A stretch of DNA of 64,000 nt from NCBI RefSeq assembly GCF_003573695.1, contig NC_039368.1:78258374-78322373 (forward strand), read 5' to 3'. Positions 35,400 through 48,266 of this stretch are shown here, piece after piece (position 1 is the stretch's first letter; every line of letters starts with the position of its first letter). The notes under the pieces are model-generated. The model made no database searches. It was not told the origin of the DNA and saw nothing but the letters and a program-made list of their open reading frames with translations. Position numbers and translations under genes: made by a program. This stretch comes from Papaver somniferum (lineage: Eukaryota; Streptophyta; Magnoliopsida; Ranunculales; Papaveraceae).

Positions 35400-36960
35400 A
35401 TATGTTTACTTCTGTCATGAAACACATGATTTCTTATAAAAGATGACCTGTTATCGCAATAAATCGTTGTTTGAGAATCCTGTTATTGTAAACCATTGAG
35501 TAAGCAACACAACCAGACTGCTTGAGAAGCACATGAATCTGCAGCCATATATTAAGCTTTCGTAGTTTAAAGAGCGACAACTTGTTGCTTCTTCGATGAC
35601 CAAGATACAACACCAAACCGAAGGTGCTCTTCTATCTTCCAAATCTCCCGCCCAATCACTATTACTATATCCCACCAAATTACAAGTTTTAGATGAATTA
35701 TAAACTAAACCATGATTTTGAATAGCTTTATTATAATGCAGAATGCGTTAATCAGCTTGCAAATGATGTTGACTTCGTGTCTCCGTAAAACGACTAATGA
35801 ATCCAACTCCAAATAGTATATCAGGTCGTGAATTGGTTAAATAACGAAGACTTCCAATTAGGCTCCATTAGTTAGAGGCATTAAAGTTCTTCATTTCCAA
35901 CTCTTCTCAAGTGAAACCTTGCTTCAACTGGTGTCGATCCTAATGGGATTAAAAGATTTTATCTTGAATCTCTTTGTAATATCTCTGTCATACGCTTATC
36001 TTGAGAAATAAACACCCTCATTTCTCTGCATAAATTCAAGACCAATGAAGAAAAATATAAGCGACATATTTGTCATCTCATTCTTAAATTCAGAAGCATC
36101 TACATGAATTATTTCTTGTAAAAATGAGATCATCCACAGAAAAACACACAACAAACATTGTACCATGCATATCAGACTTGACATATAATGTGTGTCCATA
36201 AGGGCATTTAAAAAAACCATGCTTTGGGATATATGAATCTATATGGGTGTACCATGCCGACGTTGCTTGTTTGATTCCATATAAATCTTTGGTTAATTTT
36301 AAATTTATATTCATGACCTTGCTTGATATAACCAGGTGGTTGATCTACATAATCTTCTTCTTCCAGATTTCCATTTTAAAATGCCGACTTGACATCCATT
36401 TCATAAATTGACCGTTGCTTTTGTGAAACCATATCAATAACCATGTGTATATTGTCAATTCTAGAAACAAGTGAAAATACTTCATCATAATCAACCCTTG
36501 TTTTCTATTTATAACCTTTACCAACCTGTCGAGCATTCTATTTTTCAACCTAGATGTTTTTATTGTACTTTTTATACCTGTTTGACGCTGGTGGATTTAT
36601 TTTTTGCGAAATGAATTTAGATGGATTGTATTATTATTCTCTAAGGATTGAATATCGATATCCATAGCGTGTACCCACCCATCATCCTGTGATGCTTCGT
36701 CAAAAGTAAGAGGATGATAAGTTGTTGAATATTCAATAAATGACCTTGAAACACCTACCATCCTTGATAATATGTACTATAAAAAGATAGTAGAATACAA
36801 GGGACTCTTGTTAGATGATAAGATATTAGTTTCTGATGAATATACATCTCATTTCGTTGATAAGACGGCTTCCTAAATGGGATACTTTCACGACTGGTTC
36901 TCAAGGGAACTTTTTCTATTATCGGAAAATAATCCACTTAGGGACAATCAAGGGGAGGTC
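35400..36960 (-). pseudogene. Ty1/copia reverse transcriptase/RNase H remnant
   Basis: Minus-strand blocks: INLKLTKDLYGIKQATSAWY (about 36310-36250), CFSVDDLIFTRNN (about 36150, the catalytic YVDD read as SVDD), and GYSNSDWAGDLEDRR (about 35670), the copia RNase H signature. Many frameshifts and stops separate them. Integrase and gag are not recognisable. Confidence 0.8.
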
Positions 36961-38120
36961 TGAAAAGTTTGTCACCATGTAAATCAATACTCTATCTGAA
37001 GGAAGAGATTTAGTGATTTGGATATCAAAATATGTATATATATATATATTCAAAATAAGCATGAATAATCAATTTGATAAAAATGGTTTCATACTTTCAT
37101 TTCCTTGGTTCCTTTAGTGTTTTATATGTTTGCTTCTAACATGATAATAAACCGAGTCATTTAGTTTGAGATTCACTATCAGAGAGTGTTGTGGATATCG
37201 TGAAATGTTGATTAGGTATGCATAATTAGATTAAAACAAAACTGCATATATATTCATTATCAGATTTAGACATTCACCAAAAGAGAAAAGAACTGCTCGA
37301 TCGGGTGGGAGACTAACTAATAATATGATATTAAGTACATGAAAATAACATATCAACTTTCATCACTGAAAAAAATGCAAAAGGGTTCCTATAATATGGA
37401 CAAACTAGGTGTGATAATTAGCCAGCCTAGAATAAAATATATTTGAGCGATAAAGTATGTTTAACACCCATATTGGAAGATCTTTTTTTTGGCGATTCTA
37501 GGGTTTCATTCCCGACTCTCATCCTCATTCTTCCTCTAATCTTGATCCTTCGACAATGGTAGTTTTCTCCATGGAATTTCTTGAACCCAGTTTCTCATCA
37601 TAGAACGGTGAGTAGAGTACCATCGGAAACTTCAAAACCTCCAAGTTCTGGAAATTGCTAGGTCGTCACCTAATCTTAGTTTAACATATGTACTTATGGA
37701 TATGCAGATTTATTTTTGTGTAGTTGATCTACCTAAACCTTATTTGAAAGGCAATTACATCTCAGAAAGGTCTTGAGAATTTAAAAAAATGTTTGATAGG
37801 GAAATAAACTCTTCCATAGGGGTCACAACCTCTTAAAACCGTTGGTCTTTACAAATACTCAAACTTATTTCGCCTGCGAACATCATATGGAGCATAACAC
37901 CTATCATAAGAGGTTTTTTATATTTCAAATTTCCGGCGGAAGATGAGGTTCTTCATGTTCGTGCAGCGGGAGCAGTGCGTCTAACACCAGGGATGATTCA
38001 TCTATGGACATGCTCCGTCCCTAAATAGATGACCTATTCGTATTTAAATTTTTCCCATTAATTGATGGCCTATATCATTAAATAAGGGGATATTTCTAAA
38101 ACCACCATTTTAATTGATTA
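36961..38120. other. spacer without recognised gene
   Basis: AT-rich, with a short TA microsatellite near 37030-37048. A GGCGATTCTAGGGTTTCATT stretch near 37490 resembles the start of a plant gene leader, but no coding frame follows. Confidence 0.4.
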
Positions 38121-38125
38121 TTGTT

Positions 38126-40631
38126 TGAAATTGCGGAGGTCTAACAACCACACCCAACAATTCGTTTGGTAATCTGAGAGGAATTACTTCATTACACTTT
38201 CTAGAGAATCAACTGGACAGTCAGACTCAATCTAGAATAAAGTATATCAAAGATTTTAATATCTCTAACTCTTAATTCAATCCGCAATCAGCAAATAGAA
38301 ATCTGAAAGCCCGATTGAATAAGATGAGCAACTTGAACGGTACCAAATACCAATGTTCAAGTGTCAATCAATATAAATCAACAACCAAAGGTTGGATATT
38401 CTAATTGATTGATCTTAACGCACAACCTGTGATATTTCAATTATATAACAAAATATAATGCGGAAAAGAAATAACACAGACACCAGAATTTTGTTAACGA
38501 GGAAACCGCAAATGCAGAAAAACCCCGGGACCTAGTCCAGATTGAACACCACACTGTATTAAGCCGCTAAAGACATTATCCTACTACCAATTAACTTCGA
38601 AATGGACTGTAGTTGAACCTTAATCAATCTCAGACTGATTCAAGGTACAATTGCGCTCCTTACGTCTCTGATCCCAGCAGGATACTATGCACTTGATTCC
38701 CTTAGCTGATCTCACCCACAACCAAAAGTTGCTACGACCCAAAGTCGAAGACTTGATAGACAAATATGTCTCACATAGAAAAGCCTATATGATTGAATAA
38801 ATCTGTCTCCCACAGAAATACCCAAGAGTTTTTGTTTCGTCTTTTGATAAATCAAGGTGAACAAGAACCAATTGATAAACCGGACTTACATTCCCGAAGA
38901 ACAACCTATAATTATCAATCACCTCACAATAAACTTAATCGACTAGCGAAACAAGTTATTGTGGAATCACAAACGATGAGACGAAGTGTTTGTGATTACT
39001 TTTCTATCTTGCCTATCAGAGTATAAAACCTCGAGCCAATTATTTCAATTTTACTCAACACGATAGAAACAACAAGATCAGATCACGCAACTACAAAGAT
39101 AATAGTTGAGTCTGGCTTCACAATCCCAATGAAGTCTTCAAGTCGTTAACCTACAGGGTCTTGAGAAGAAACCTAAGGTTAAAGGAGAATCGACTCTAGT
39201 TATGCAACTAGTAACACACATGAGGTGTGGGGATTAGGTTTCCTAGTTGATAGAGTTCTCCTTTATATAGTTTTCAAATCAGGGTTTGCAATCCAAGTTA
39301 CCTTGGTAACAAAGCATTCAATATTCACAGTTAGATAAAAAACCTGATTCAACTAAGCTAATATCTTTCAACCGTTAGATCGAACTTATCTTGTTACACA
39401 CAAATGAAATGTACCCTTATTTAGGTTTACGTAACCGTACCTAAATGTGTACACCATGTTGGTTCAGAAATAGTTAACCAAGGTTAGCCATATGATTACT
39501 CTCATATCAACCTTATTCATATCAATCATAACTAGTTCAAATGACTCAAATGAAACTAGTTAAAGAGTTGTTCAATTGTTATAGAAAACAAAATTGAAAT
39601 CAAATCAGTTTGATTCACTTTAATCAATCATGAGCATTATAGCCACGGTTTGCAAATATTGCATTCCTTATGATTTAAATGTTTAAGTCCATGAACTGAC
39701 TGATTTGACAAAGTAACCAGCTTAAGTATGTGTACGGGTATGCGTACTTAAGCAACCGGATTTGAGTTTGTTAAGTTTCCAAACTCAGCAGAAATTTTCG
39801 GTTCGAAAACTTCCGCCAGTATGCCTACGGGTACGCATACTTAAGGTGACTAGTTTAGGAGTTTGTAGTTCCCAAACTCAGCAGATATTTTTGGTTCAAA
39901 AACTTCCGCCAGTATGCGTATAGGTACGCATACTTATCTTGTATCCTTCACCAATTTGGTATACACACATATGCATACACTTGGTTCCCGGTTTATGGGT
40001 TTATAAACTAATGTGCTAACATACTATATATGCTTATATCCAAACATGGTTACATTCTCAACTCTTTATTTAAATCATTGAAACATTCTTCTATAATGAC
40101 AACAGCCGTTTTCACACACTATTAACATCAAATCAATTTTCAAGACATTGAAATAATCATTATCGAAATATTCCAAGCCTACATCAAATGATTGTATCAC
40201 ACAAACCATGTAAGATGTTACTCGGAAATTTTCTCATGATATAAGATGAACTTGGTCGAAGCGAAAGCTTATCAACACATATTTCGAGAAATATGTAAGC
40301 GAGATATACTCAGCTCGAAATCTCAAATGTGTATAGGGAAAACTATATCGTAACACGACTTATGTCTCAATATAGGAGATAGTAGAAATAGACTTTCCAA
40401 GTGATAGATGAGTTCAAGTCTCCACATACCTTTTATCGACGATGTTCCACAAGATCCCCTTAGTAGTCCTTCGTCTTCAAATGATGAACTTTGTGAAATT
40501 TAAGCTTAACTTCCTAGTCCGAGACATCTATAAATAGGCTAGAAATCAAGACTTATAGTTTTGATCACTAACATTGACAAACATGCTTGAGATAGCAACG
40601 CATGTGAGTTCGACGGAGCAGTGCTCTAACA
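38126..40631 (-). repeat. 3' LTR of the nested F1 element
   Basis: It is 2506 bp, colinear with the 5' LTR at a constant offset of 18871 up to the F2 insertion. The first 606 bp differ at 36 positions by my count (about 6%). The next 686 bp (38732-39417) show no difference, and then differences resume at a similar rate. Confidence 0.92.
39725..39960. repeat. GTAC-palindrome array in F1 3' LTR
   Basis: Blocks near 39726, 39812 and 39912 follow the form TATGCGTACGGGTACGCATA. They are separated by about 85-100 bp of sequence containing TTCGGTTCGAAAACTTCCGC. Confidence 0.85.
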
Positions 40632-40646
40632 ATCTCCCCCTTTTTC
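40632..40646 (-). other. polypurine tract of the F1 element
   Basis: The plus-strand ATCTCCCCCTTTTTC is a purine run on the minus strand directly before the 3' LTR. This is the expected plus-strand priming site. Confidence 0.85.
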
Positions 40647-42028
40647 AATTTTAGTGACAAAACTATCAATACATATGGATTATAAAATAGATAGAAAATG
40701 TAGCTTCTCATCCAAATGCTTGATCTCCTTGGCATCTTCAACGTGACTCGAAATCTTCGTCACTTCCAAGTACTCCATGATCCTAAAGGTAGTAATTCAG
40801 CATCACAGTTGTTGAAGATCCGTAGCGATAACAATGAGAAAACAAAATGCTCTCAACCATTATTATACGATGTCATAGTATTATTACCCAACATCAAAGT
40901 TCAATTGTATCACAACTTTGACAACAATACTATGGTGATATGTATCACTCCCTCTTAGTAAATACTTCATCTCAACATGAAAACCACTCCCCCTTAAATA
41001 ATGATCCGTAAACCATATGTATTTGTAGTATCACACTACACATTAATTCTCCCCCTTTTTGTCAATATAAATTAGCAAAGGTAAGAAAACTAGTGGGATC
41101 CTCGTGAAATTTTCACAGAGATAGTTTATGACCAAAAGAGAATACCATATCAATTTATTTAGATGCCATCATAAAGCCGAAGCTAAATGCATTCCTCAAG
41201 GAGTTTATAAAGATACAAGATAACCCCTAATATTCCATAGCCGCACTCCCCACAAATATTTGGCAATTAAGCACAAGTTCAAAATGAACTCTCCCCCATA
41301 AAATCTCATTCCCAAAAGAACAACAAAGGCGATCTTACTTTCGCAAGAAAAGAAGGATTTCTTTGGACAAAATCAAATCACATGAAAACATGAATTTGAA
41401 TCCAAAGTATTCAATTGAATTATCCATAAAAGAATTCATGATTAATCCAATCGAAATGCACGATTAAATTAATCACAAGAAAACTCATAATTAATTCAAT
41501 CGGAATTATACAACTAAATTAACCACAAGAAAGTGATCAATTCAATTGGACATGCTCGTCATAAGAGAACTTACAGAGCAACAACTAAAATAACCAAAAG
41601 AGAATGATAAATTTAGTTGGTCATGCTCAAACATATTGAACCTTATGGAGCAACACAGTATATGCACAAAAATGTGGATCAGAGATCGACCAATACTGTG
41701 GAATAAAAAAGGATTCATTCTATTTTCCATCACTATTTGCACAATGACATATAATAGACTTAATCCTTGTAAACAAAAGTTTTATCCTTTCTTCCATCAA
41801 ACCAATGACATAAAAAGGCTTTGACTTTTGTAATATCAAAAGTTCATTCTATCTTCTATCAATACATTCATATCGACATAATACAGATAACTTTTGAACA
41901 AGTATTAAAACTTCTCATGGATGCAATACTTTTAGCATGAAGAAAATCATTCAAAGATAAATAAAGAGTTATTATAATCCTTAGAGTATCACTTAACAAA
42001 AGAAGTTTAACAACAGAAAAAGAAGGAA
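40647..42028 (-). other. F1 internal 3' non-coding region
   Basis: No protein-coding frame is supported. Degenerate units of about 60 bp (AATTAATCACAAGAAA ... AATTCAATCGGAA-like) repeat loosely between about 41400 and 41620. The first 220 bp match the internal remnant at 28747-28970. Confidence 0.55.
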
Positions 42029-42904
42029 CTAAGCTTGATTGCAATTATATTTCTCAGCAATCTTACAAACATGTTCAGTTAATTCAGGATGAATTCCCAA
42101 CACGTAGATCAGTTGTGTCTGTAGACACTCGATTCTTTCATTAAGAAGATTGTCTTCATAAATGACTGGCTTCTTCATCTTGTTGATGTATGTCTGGGAT
42201 AGAGGAGAAGCATAACCAGTGCAGGTGCCAATAGTTTTAACCTTAAATTGACTGCAGATTCTACTGATAAGACATGGGAACCCAAGATTATTTTTCTGCG
42301 AAACCAGATGAATCATCTGACGAATAATCAGACCACAAAAATCAATCTCTTCACTGGAGATAATATAGCAAACCATCTCAGCAAGGATTATGCTCCATAG
42401 ATTCTTATCAAGTGTATTGAGAATCATATTTGCAACAACCAATTTACCGAAGACTTTCAAATGAAAGATAATGTTGTCAACAAACAACTTTCCCCCAGAC
42501 CACGATTAACTTCTATTTAGAAGCAATTCAGATAGCTGACCCTGAGTTGATTTGTGATTCTCAGGTTGGGGAATTGCAAATGAGCGATCAAGTGATAAGT
42601 TCAAAAAATATGCAATCACTTCATGATTTACCTCAAATGTTATGCCTCCAACCATTGTCTTGAAGCAACAACTGATTCTGTTGGCAGCATGCAGGTTAGC
42701 ATAAAACTAGCAAGTCATCTCAGGATAAGAAGATCCAACCCCATTCATGTTGGTTCATAAACTGGTGAGACTCGGGTTCGCTAATAGTACGATCATAAAC
42801 CCTTTCTATCACAAACTTCCCTTTAAGAAACTTGACATATTTATTCCTAGCAAGAAGACTAGTAAAGCTAGTTTGAAGAACAAGGTCATAAAAGGCTGTA
42901 AAAC
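42029..42904 (-). pseudogene. F1 ORF2, main part: plant putative-transposon-protein-like
   Basis: Frames read on the minus strand give LLARNKYVKFLKGKFVIERV, then FYANLHAANRISCC, VNHEVIAYFLNLS and, after another stop, LAEMVCYIISSEEIDFCGLI and NNLGFPCLISRICSQFKVK. This order (a FYAN block, an 'EVI..FL.L' block, then 'LGFPxLIxxIC') resembles the plant-specific 'putative plant transposon protein' domain found in many LTR-element ORFs (family knowledge; function unknown). At least two in-frame stops and one frameshift break it. Its first codons are 12.9 kb away at 55773-55882, beyond the F2 insertion. Confidence 0.65.
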
Positions 42905-43629
42905 TGTTAGAGCATTGCTCGGTTGAACCCACCAAGCGTTGGTATGTCAAGTTTGGTTGTCATATTTTAGTGAATCAAAACTCATGTTAAGAGTCGCATG
43001 ATTATTTACTAGAGTTAAACTTCTTATAGGTTAGCTTGAAAGTATTAGGATATGAGACATTACAAGTATTGCGAAGTCTTGAAGATGTGAAGAAGCAAGG
43101 AGCTACAACGACAACAATCATCCTTCCACTTGAGGTTAGTGATATTTGACTTGAAATATTTCATTCCCTAACGTATCTTTCAAGTCGTGCATATTGAAAA
43201 CATAACTGCGAAGCATATTTGAACTCTAGATATACATAGTATTAAGGAATACAATACGAAGTTTATTTCTTAACCATTAAACTTTGTAGATAAGACATCT
43301 CCATAATCATTTGAATTCTATTGTGATTATGTATGGGTATAAGGTGAGGATTTCATCCTAGGGAACAATGTTTACATGTGTTCTAAGGAAGTAATTTCAT
43401 AAGCTTGTTTGTGGACCGAAAAGGAAATTGTCGGGAGTTATTCATTTTGTTATTCATTGCATATCTTATGAACAACCAATATGTGTGATAGAGTATAACC
43501 GCTCACAACTTGTTGTGTTCTTGGTAGAACTATTCACAAAGTCCTGACTTTTGTATTGGTATAACTTTTATTAGTAAAACCAATCTTAATTAATCACCTG
43601 GTATGATCGGATTGTATGTGCCTTGGGGA

Positions 43630-43875
43630 AAGGGAACCTATCCTTCTTGGGGGTAGGGAACCGATCCTAGTGAGGGAAAGGGAACTGAACCTAAGGGGTG
43701 CAGTGCAATAGGGAACCGATCCTTGTATGGGGTGCAACAAGGTTTATAGCAGAAAAGGAAACCGATCCTATGGACATGTGCAACACATATGAGTTTAATA
43801 CCATATATATGTGGGGAACCGATCCTAGTACCTAGTCAACCGAATCTTTGGGAAGCTAGTGTGACTATGCGTAGT
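43630..43875. repeat. GGGAACCGATCC array in F2 solo LTR 1
   Basis: Six or seven degenerate copies of GGGGAACCGATCCTAG are irregularly spaced by 25-55 bp, for example near 43655, 43711, 43757 and 43812. The corresponding zone of the second F2 LTR has the same motif. Confidence 0.8.
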
Positions 43876-44558
43876 ACTCACATAGAGGTAGAACCGAAAC
43901 TTGTTTTAGTGGAACCGTAAACATGATTGTGATTGATTTTTGGTTTGATCAATCACATAGTTTTTGAAAGTCAGATGAACCAATTCTAAACTTGTTTGGA
44001 AGTGTGGCAAATCAGTTTCAAGGTTGTAAGTGTGAAATAGAACTTATAAAGTAAAGATGTCGACCAACTTTGAACTCGTGCTGTGAATGTTTATTTCTAT
44101 AATTGTTCAAAGATATTCCTTAAAGGATAATGGAAGAGAATCCCAGGATCGAAACATAAGTAGTTTAAGAATCTTTCAATTAAGGTTATTAATTTAACTT
44201 TGTAGGGAAATTATGGAATTAGTAATGTGCATTTACTAATTAGATTTTCCGAGAGATTTCGATTGTATTTTTGGACAGAGCATTTCCAGGAATTATGAAA
44301 ACCTAATCTGTGCATTTATGAATATCTTGAGAATATTTTCGGTTCTGGAAATTCCTTGGTGTCCAAACTTCCTTGTCTATAGATACACGAAGTTTGCATT
44401 TATAGCAAACTAATCCTTCGTAACAACAAACTTCCTATTTTGTCTTTGTTACTGGTGTAGCCGCCTATCTGAGAGGATAGTAATCTAATTAGGTGAAATC
44501 TCTTACGGCTGCTCGTTTTAAAGTCTTGTTTGGGATTGAGAAGCTCTATCGCGACCCG

Positions 44559-45744
44559 TGCTGATATTTTTCAATGATGTTGTAGTAATAAGTTCGTTGA
44601 GACTTGTGAAAGCAAAATATTTTAGACTTGTAAAACTTAAAATAGAAAACTTATTGCAAAATTGATTTCAAGATATTAAAAGTAACCAAGACACTAGATT
44701 CCACTATTACACATGAATGAACGATACCAAATATGTTTCAAAACTCTAATTATCCTTTAAGTCTTTTATTTCTCAATTCACACATAATCAAACATATTCC
44801 CAAATATTAATTGTATTCCCTAAGAATAGACTATCAGTCAATTAAACAAAGTATAACCTATCAAATTGAATCACAAGTAATTAAGAAAATTATGTGAACA
44901 TTTAGAACTCCGAAAAAGCGGTGATTGAATGAATTATAAATTGTAAATTAGAGAAAATAAAATTGTTACCAATCATTCATGCATAGATAGCTTCATCCAT
45001 TGCCTTGGTTGCGCGAGAATTATCTCATCATCATGGAAACACGCTCAAAATTCATTTTTATTGCTCAAAGGGTGTTTACAAAGATGAAATGGGAGAAACA
45101 ATGATAAAACAGTGATTTTCTTTTCTCTCCCAAAAACTCTCCCAAATGTGCTCTCTAGCTCTCTATTTATACACACAAATACACATCACTCAAATATATT
45201 CTTCCATAACTCCAAAATCTTCTTCTTTTTAATTAAAAATATCTTCAGAATTTTTCCTTCTCTTTATTCTATATATTTCTTTACTAAACCCATATCTTCT
45301 TTAATTCGCAGAATAAAATCCAAGATAAAATCTTTTAAGGATATCTTTCTTGTTTAATACAAGATAACTTCCTTTTTCTTCAAAACTTCATGTTTGTAAG
45401 GCAAGAAGATATTCTTATCTTAAAGATAATAAATCCTTTACCGTTGAAACCAAATTTCCCGCCAATTTTTTCTTTTCAAATCAAGGAAGAAGATGGAGCC
45501 CCCTTAACCAGTAATGGGATGCGATTAGCAGTTGGTTCCCTGGGGTGCCCCTTGTCCAAAACTGAGATTCCGAATAACATGTGTCCTCCGGGGGTCCAAA
45601 TAGCACTTTTTGAACAACTTTTTCCACACAAGTGTATTTCTCCAAAAACACCTTCACAAACATAAAAACACCATAATAAGTACAATATCAAGCACTAGCA
45701 ATAGAGACACTGAGGACAATTCAGACACAAAAATGTGTCTATCA
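44559..45744 (-). repeat. 3' LTR of the Athila-type element
   Basis: It is 1186 bp, terminal TG...CA. A long AT-rich stretch is followed by a GC-richer end with the CACACAAGTGTATTTCTCC words. It is preceded on the minus strand by a polypurine tract. Confidence 0.93.
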
Positions 45745-45759
45745 AATACCTCCAAACTT
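45745..45759 (-). other. polypurine tract of the Athila-type element
   Basis: The minus-strand AAGTTTGGAGGTATT sits directly before the 3' LTR. It follows a GAGGACTAG word, an arrangement usual in Athila-like elements. Confidence 0.75.
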
Positions 45760-46887
45760 ATTATTTTCTAGTCCTCGAGCAAATCTAATATAAAATGTCT
45801 ACACTTAGCACGTGCAGCAAGCCGTTGAACCGCTAGGTGGCCCTAGCGGCGGAGTGTTGTCTCCGGAGGGTTTATCAGAGGTGTACCCACAAAACCTTTA
45901 CTCCATACCCTAGCTATCTACGCTGAACCTTGGAAGGCACTAAAGAATCTCCTTGGTTGGCATACAATCATTGACTATAGGAGGAAGTACCCTGATGCGA
46001 AATTCCAATTGCTGTACACGAGTTTGCACTCAGCATACTAAAATTCATATATAAGTGACAAAGCTCTACTCAGATATTTTCTAGACATCATAACCGGAGT
46101 CAACCAATCATATGGAAAATTAAGAAGATGGATAAAGAGAAAATAGATGGTAAAAGTGAACGGTGTTTCCCATATCTGTCTGAATGCCTCAGCCAAAATG
46201 AACCTATCCTAATGGACTGAGATACCGGTCTGACTAATATCAACACAACTGGAATATACAAGGGGATCAGTGGTCGATAAACCTAACTCTAGGTCAACAC
46301 AACTAGCATATACAAGGGCACCAGTGGTCGACTTTATTGAATTTATTCCGGTTGATCTGATGGTCTGGTCTCAATTTTTTTTTTTTTTGGTATCTCAATC
46401 ACCCTAACTCACCCTAGCAAAGGTAACAACTTGAATTGTGTGCCCCATCAAGTCACTTAAAAAATAAAAACAGAAGGGATTAGGATTCAACGATTTATGG
46501 CGAAACTACCATGTTTTTTTTTTAATTCTAACACCTGAGCTCTGTGCTTTTATAAATAGACTCTTTAGATATTTCCATCTAATCAGATTGGTTCCTCAAC
46601 TCCTACAACCAAGATGTTCCCATCCACTTAGATTGGTTAGTGCCAACCTTAATAAGCATAAATTTCTAGGCTCTGGAGTTTATTTATTGCAACTAAAAGC
46701 TAACAAAAAGTTTCTTCCCTACCCCAAACTTAAATCTAACATTGTCTTCAATGTTTCTAATGAAAGAGCAATTCCAAAAAGCAAAGTAACATAAGGAATC
46801 AGTAAAGAGAGAAGTCGGAAAGATAGTACCTGGGTGAAGAAAGAAATCAAAAACTAATATACAACATACAATTGCTTCGATGGTCAA
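45760..46887 (-). other. Athila 3' untranslated region
   Basis: This 1.1 kb between integrase and the polypurine tract has no supported frame. A local duplication (ATACAAGGG ... CAGTGGTCGA) occurs near 46255-46335. No envelope-like ORF, which some Athila elements carry here, is visible. Confidence 0.6.
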
Positions 46888-48266
46888 TCAAGGGTAAACA
46901 GGGTCCTCCAGAGGGACCTCCTCAACATCACATGTAGGAAAGGGCTCTAAAAAGGGTTTCAATATCTGACTGTTAACCTTCGAAGAACTACTACCATCTG
47001 GTGTCTCGATCTCAACAGCTCCATGCGGAAAGACAGTGCGAACAATAAAAGGACCCGTCCACCGAGACCGTAACTTCCCAGGGAAAAGATGCAAGCGGGT
47101 ATCATACAGAAGAACTTTTTGACCTGGAGAAAATGACTTTCTTAAAATATTCTTATCATGAACAAGTTTCATTTTGTTCTTATACTCTTTCGCACTATCG
47201 TAAGCATCTATACGAATCTCTTCCAACTCATTGAGCTGGAGTTTCCTATGGGCTCCTGCCTTGTCAAGTGAAAAATTTAGCTGCTTAACAGCCCAATAAG
47301 ATCTATGTTCTAACTCAACAAGTAAATGACATGCCTTTCCATAGACAAGCCGATAAGGCGATATTCTAATATGGGTCTTAAACGCAGTACGGTAAGCCCA
47401 TAAGGCATCAGTAAGCATAGGCGACCAGTGTTTCCGATTAGGATTAACTGTTTTCTCTAATATACGCTTTATCTCCCTATTGGAAACCTCTACCTGACCA
47501 CTAGTCTATGGATGATATGGGGTAGCTATCTTATGTGTAATACCATATTTCTTCATCAAAAGCCTAAAAGGTCTATTACAAAAGTGCGACCCTCCATCAC
47601 TAATTATAGCTCGCGGTGTACCAAAACGTGTAATATTTTCAAGAACTCAATCACAACCCTATGGTCATTAGTCTTACACGCAATCGCCCCAATCCACTTA
47701 GAGACATAGGCTACAGCGACAAGGATGTATAAGTTACCAAAAGAATTAGGAAACGGACCCATAAAGTCAATACCCCACACATCAAAGACCCCAACAACTA
47801 AAATGGGGTTCAAGGGCATCATGTTCATATGGGAAATGCTTCCTAATTTTTGGCAACACTCACAAGTAACATAGTGACTATGGGAGTCTTTAAACAACGA
47901 AGGCAAATAGAATCCACACTGCAATATCTTAGCAGCAGTCTTCTTAGCACTAAAGTGACCCCCATAAGCATGATCATGATAAAAGGAAATAATACTGGAC
48001 TGGTCACTCTCAGGTATACATCTCCTAATAATCTGGTACGGACAATACTTAAACAAATAAGGATCATCCCAAAATAAGTGCTTCACCTCCGCTAAAAACC
48101 TAGAACGATCTTGTTTACCCCAATGTTGGGGCATTCGACCAGTAGCAAGATAATTCACTATATTCGCACACCAAGGTGCTTGGGTAACAAAGAACAGTTG
48201 TTTATCAGGAAAACTATCCCTAACAGGAGGAGAATCATTAAGGGTATCCACAACAAGCCTAGACAA
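46888..48266 (-). pseudogene. Athila integrase region (broken)
   Basis: The zinc-binding HHCC part ([15 protein letters not shown] ... CECCQKLG, about 48020-47850) leads to the catalytic core with [17 protein letters not shown] (first Asp, about 47770) and, in another frame, ISDGGSHF (second Asp, about 47600). The conserved HPxTSGQVE block has a stop (TAG, 47506-47508) in place of the usual glutamine. The C-terminal part ([14 protein letters not shown] ... [13 protein letters not shown]) is open at 47418-46888. At least one frameshift and one stop inactivate it. Confidence 0.88.

Noticed and set aside
37480..37620. A gene start suggested by GATTCTAGGGTTTCATTCCC
   Set aside because: The motif resembles plant leaders, but no open frame or splice pattern follows before the F1 element.
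38793..39026. A 77-codon frame identical to the one at 57664-57897
   Set aside because: Both lie inside the LTR identity tract. The identity comes from the LTR pair and the translation has no protein-like features.
39725..39960. Regularly spaced palindromes read as a CRISPR-like array
   Set aside because: The repeats are imperfect, few, irregularly spaced and inside plant LTRs. No cas genes exist in such a genome.
45390..45665. A 91-codon frame in the Athila LTR
   Set aside because: It lies in the LTR and the other LTR copy does not keep it open in the same form.
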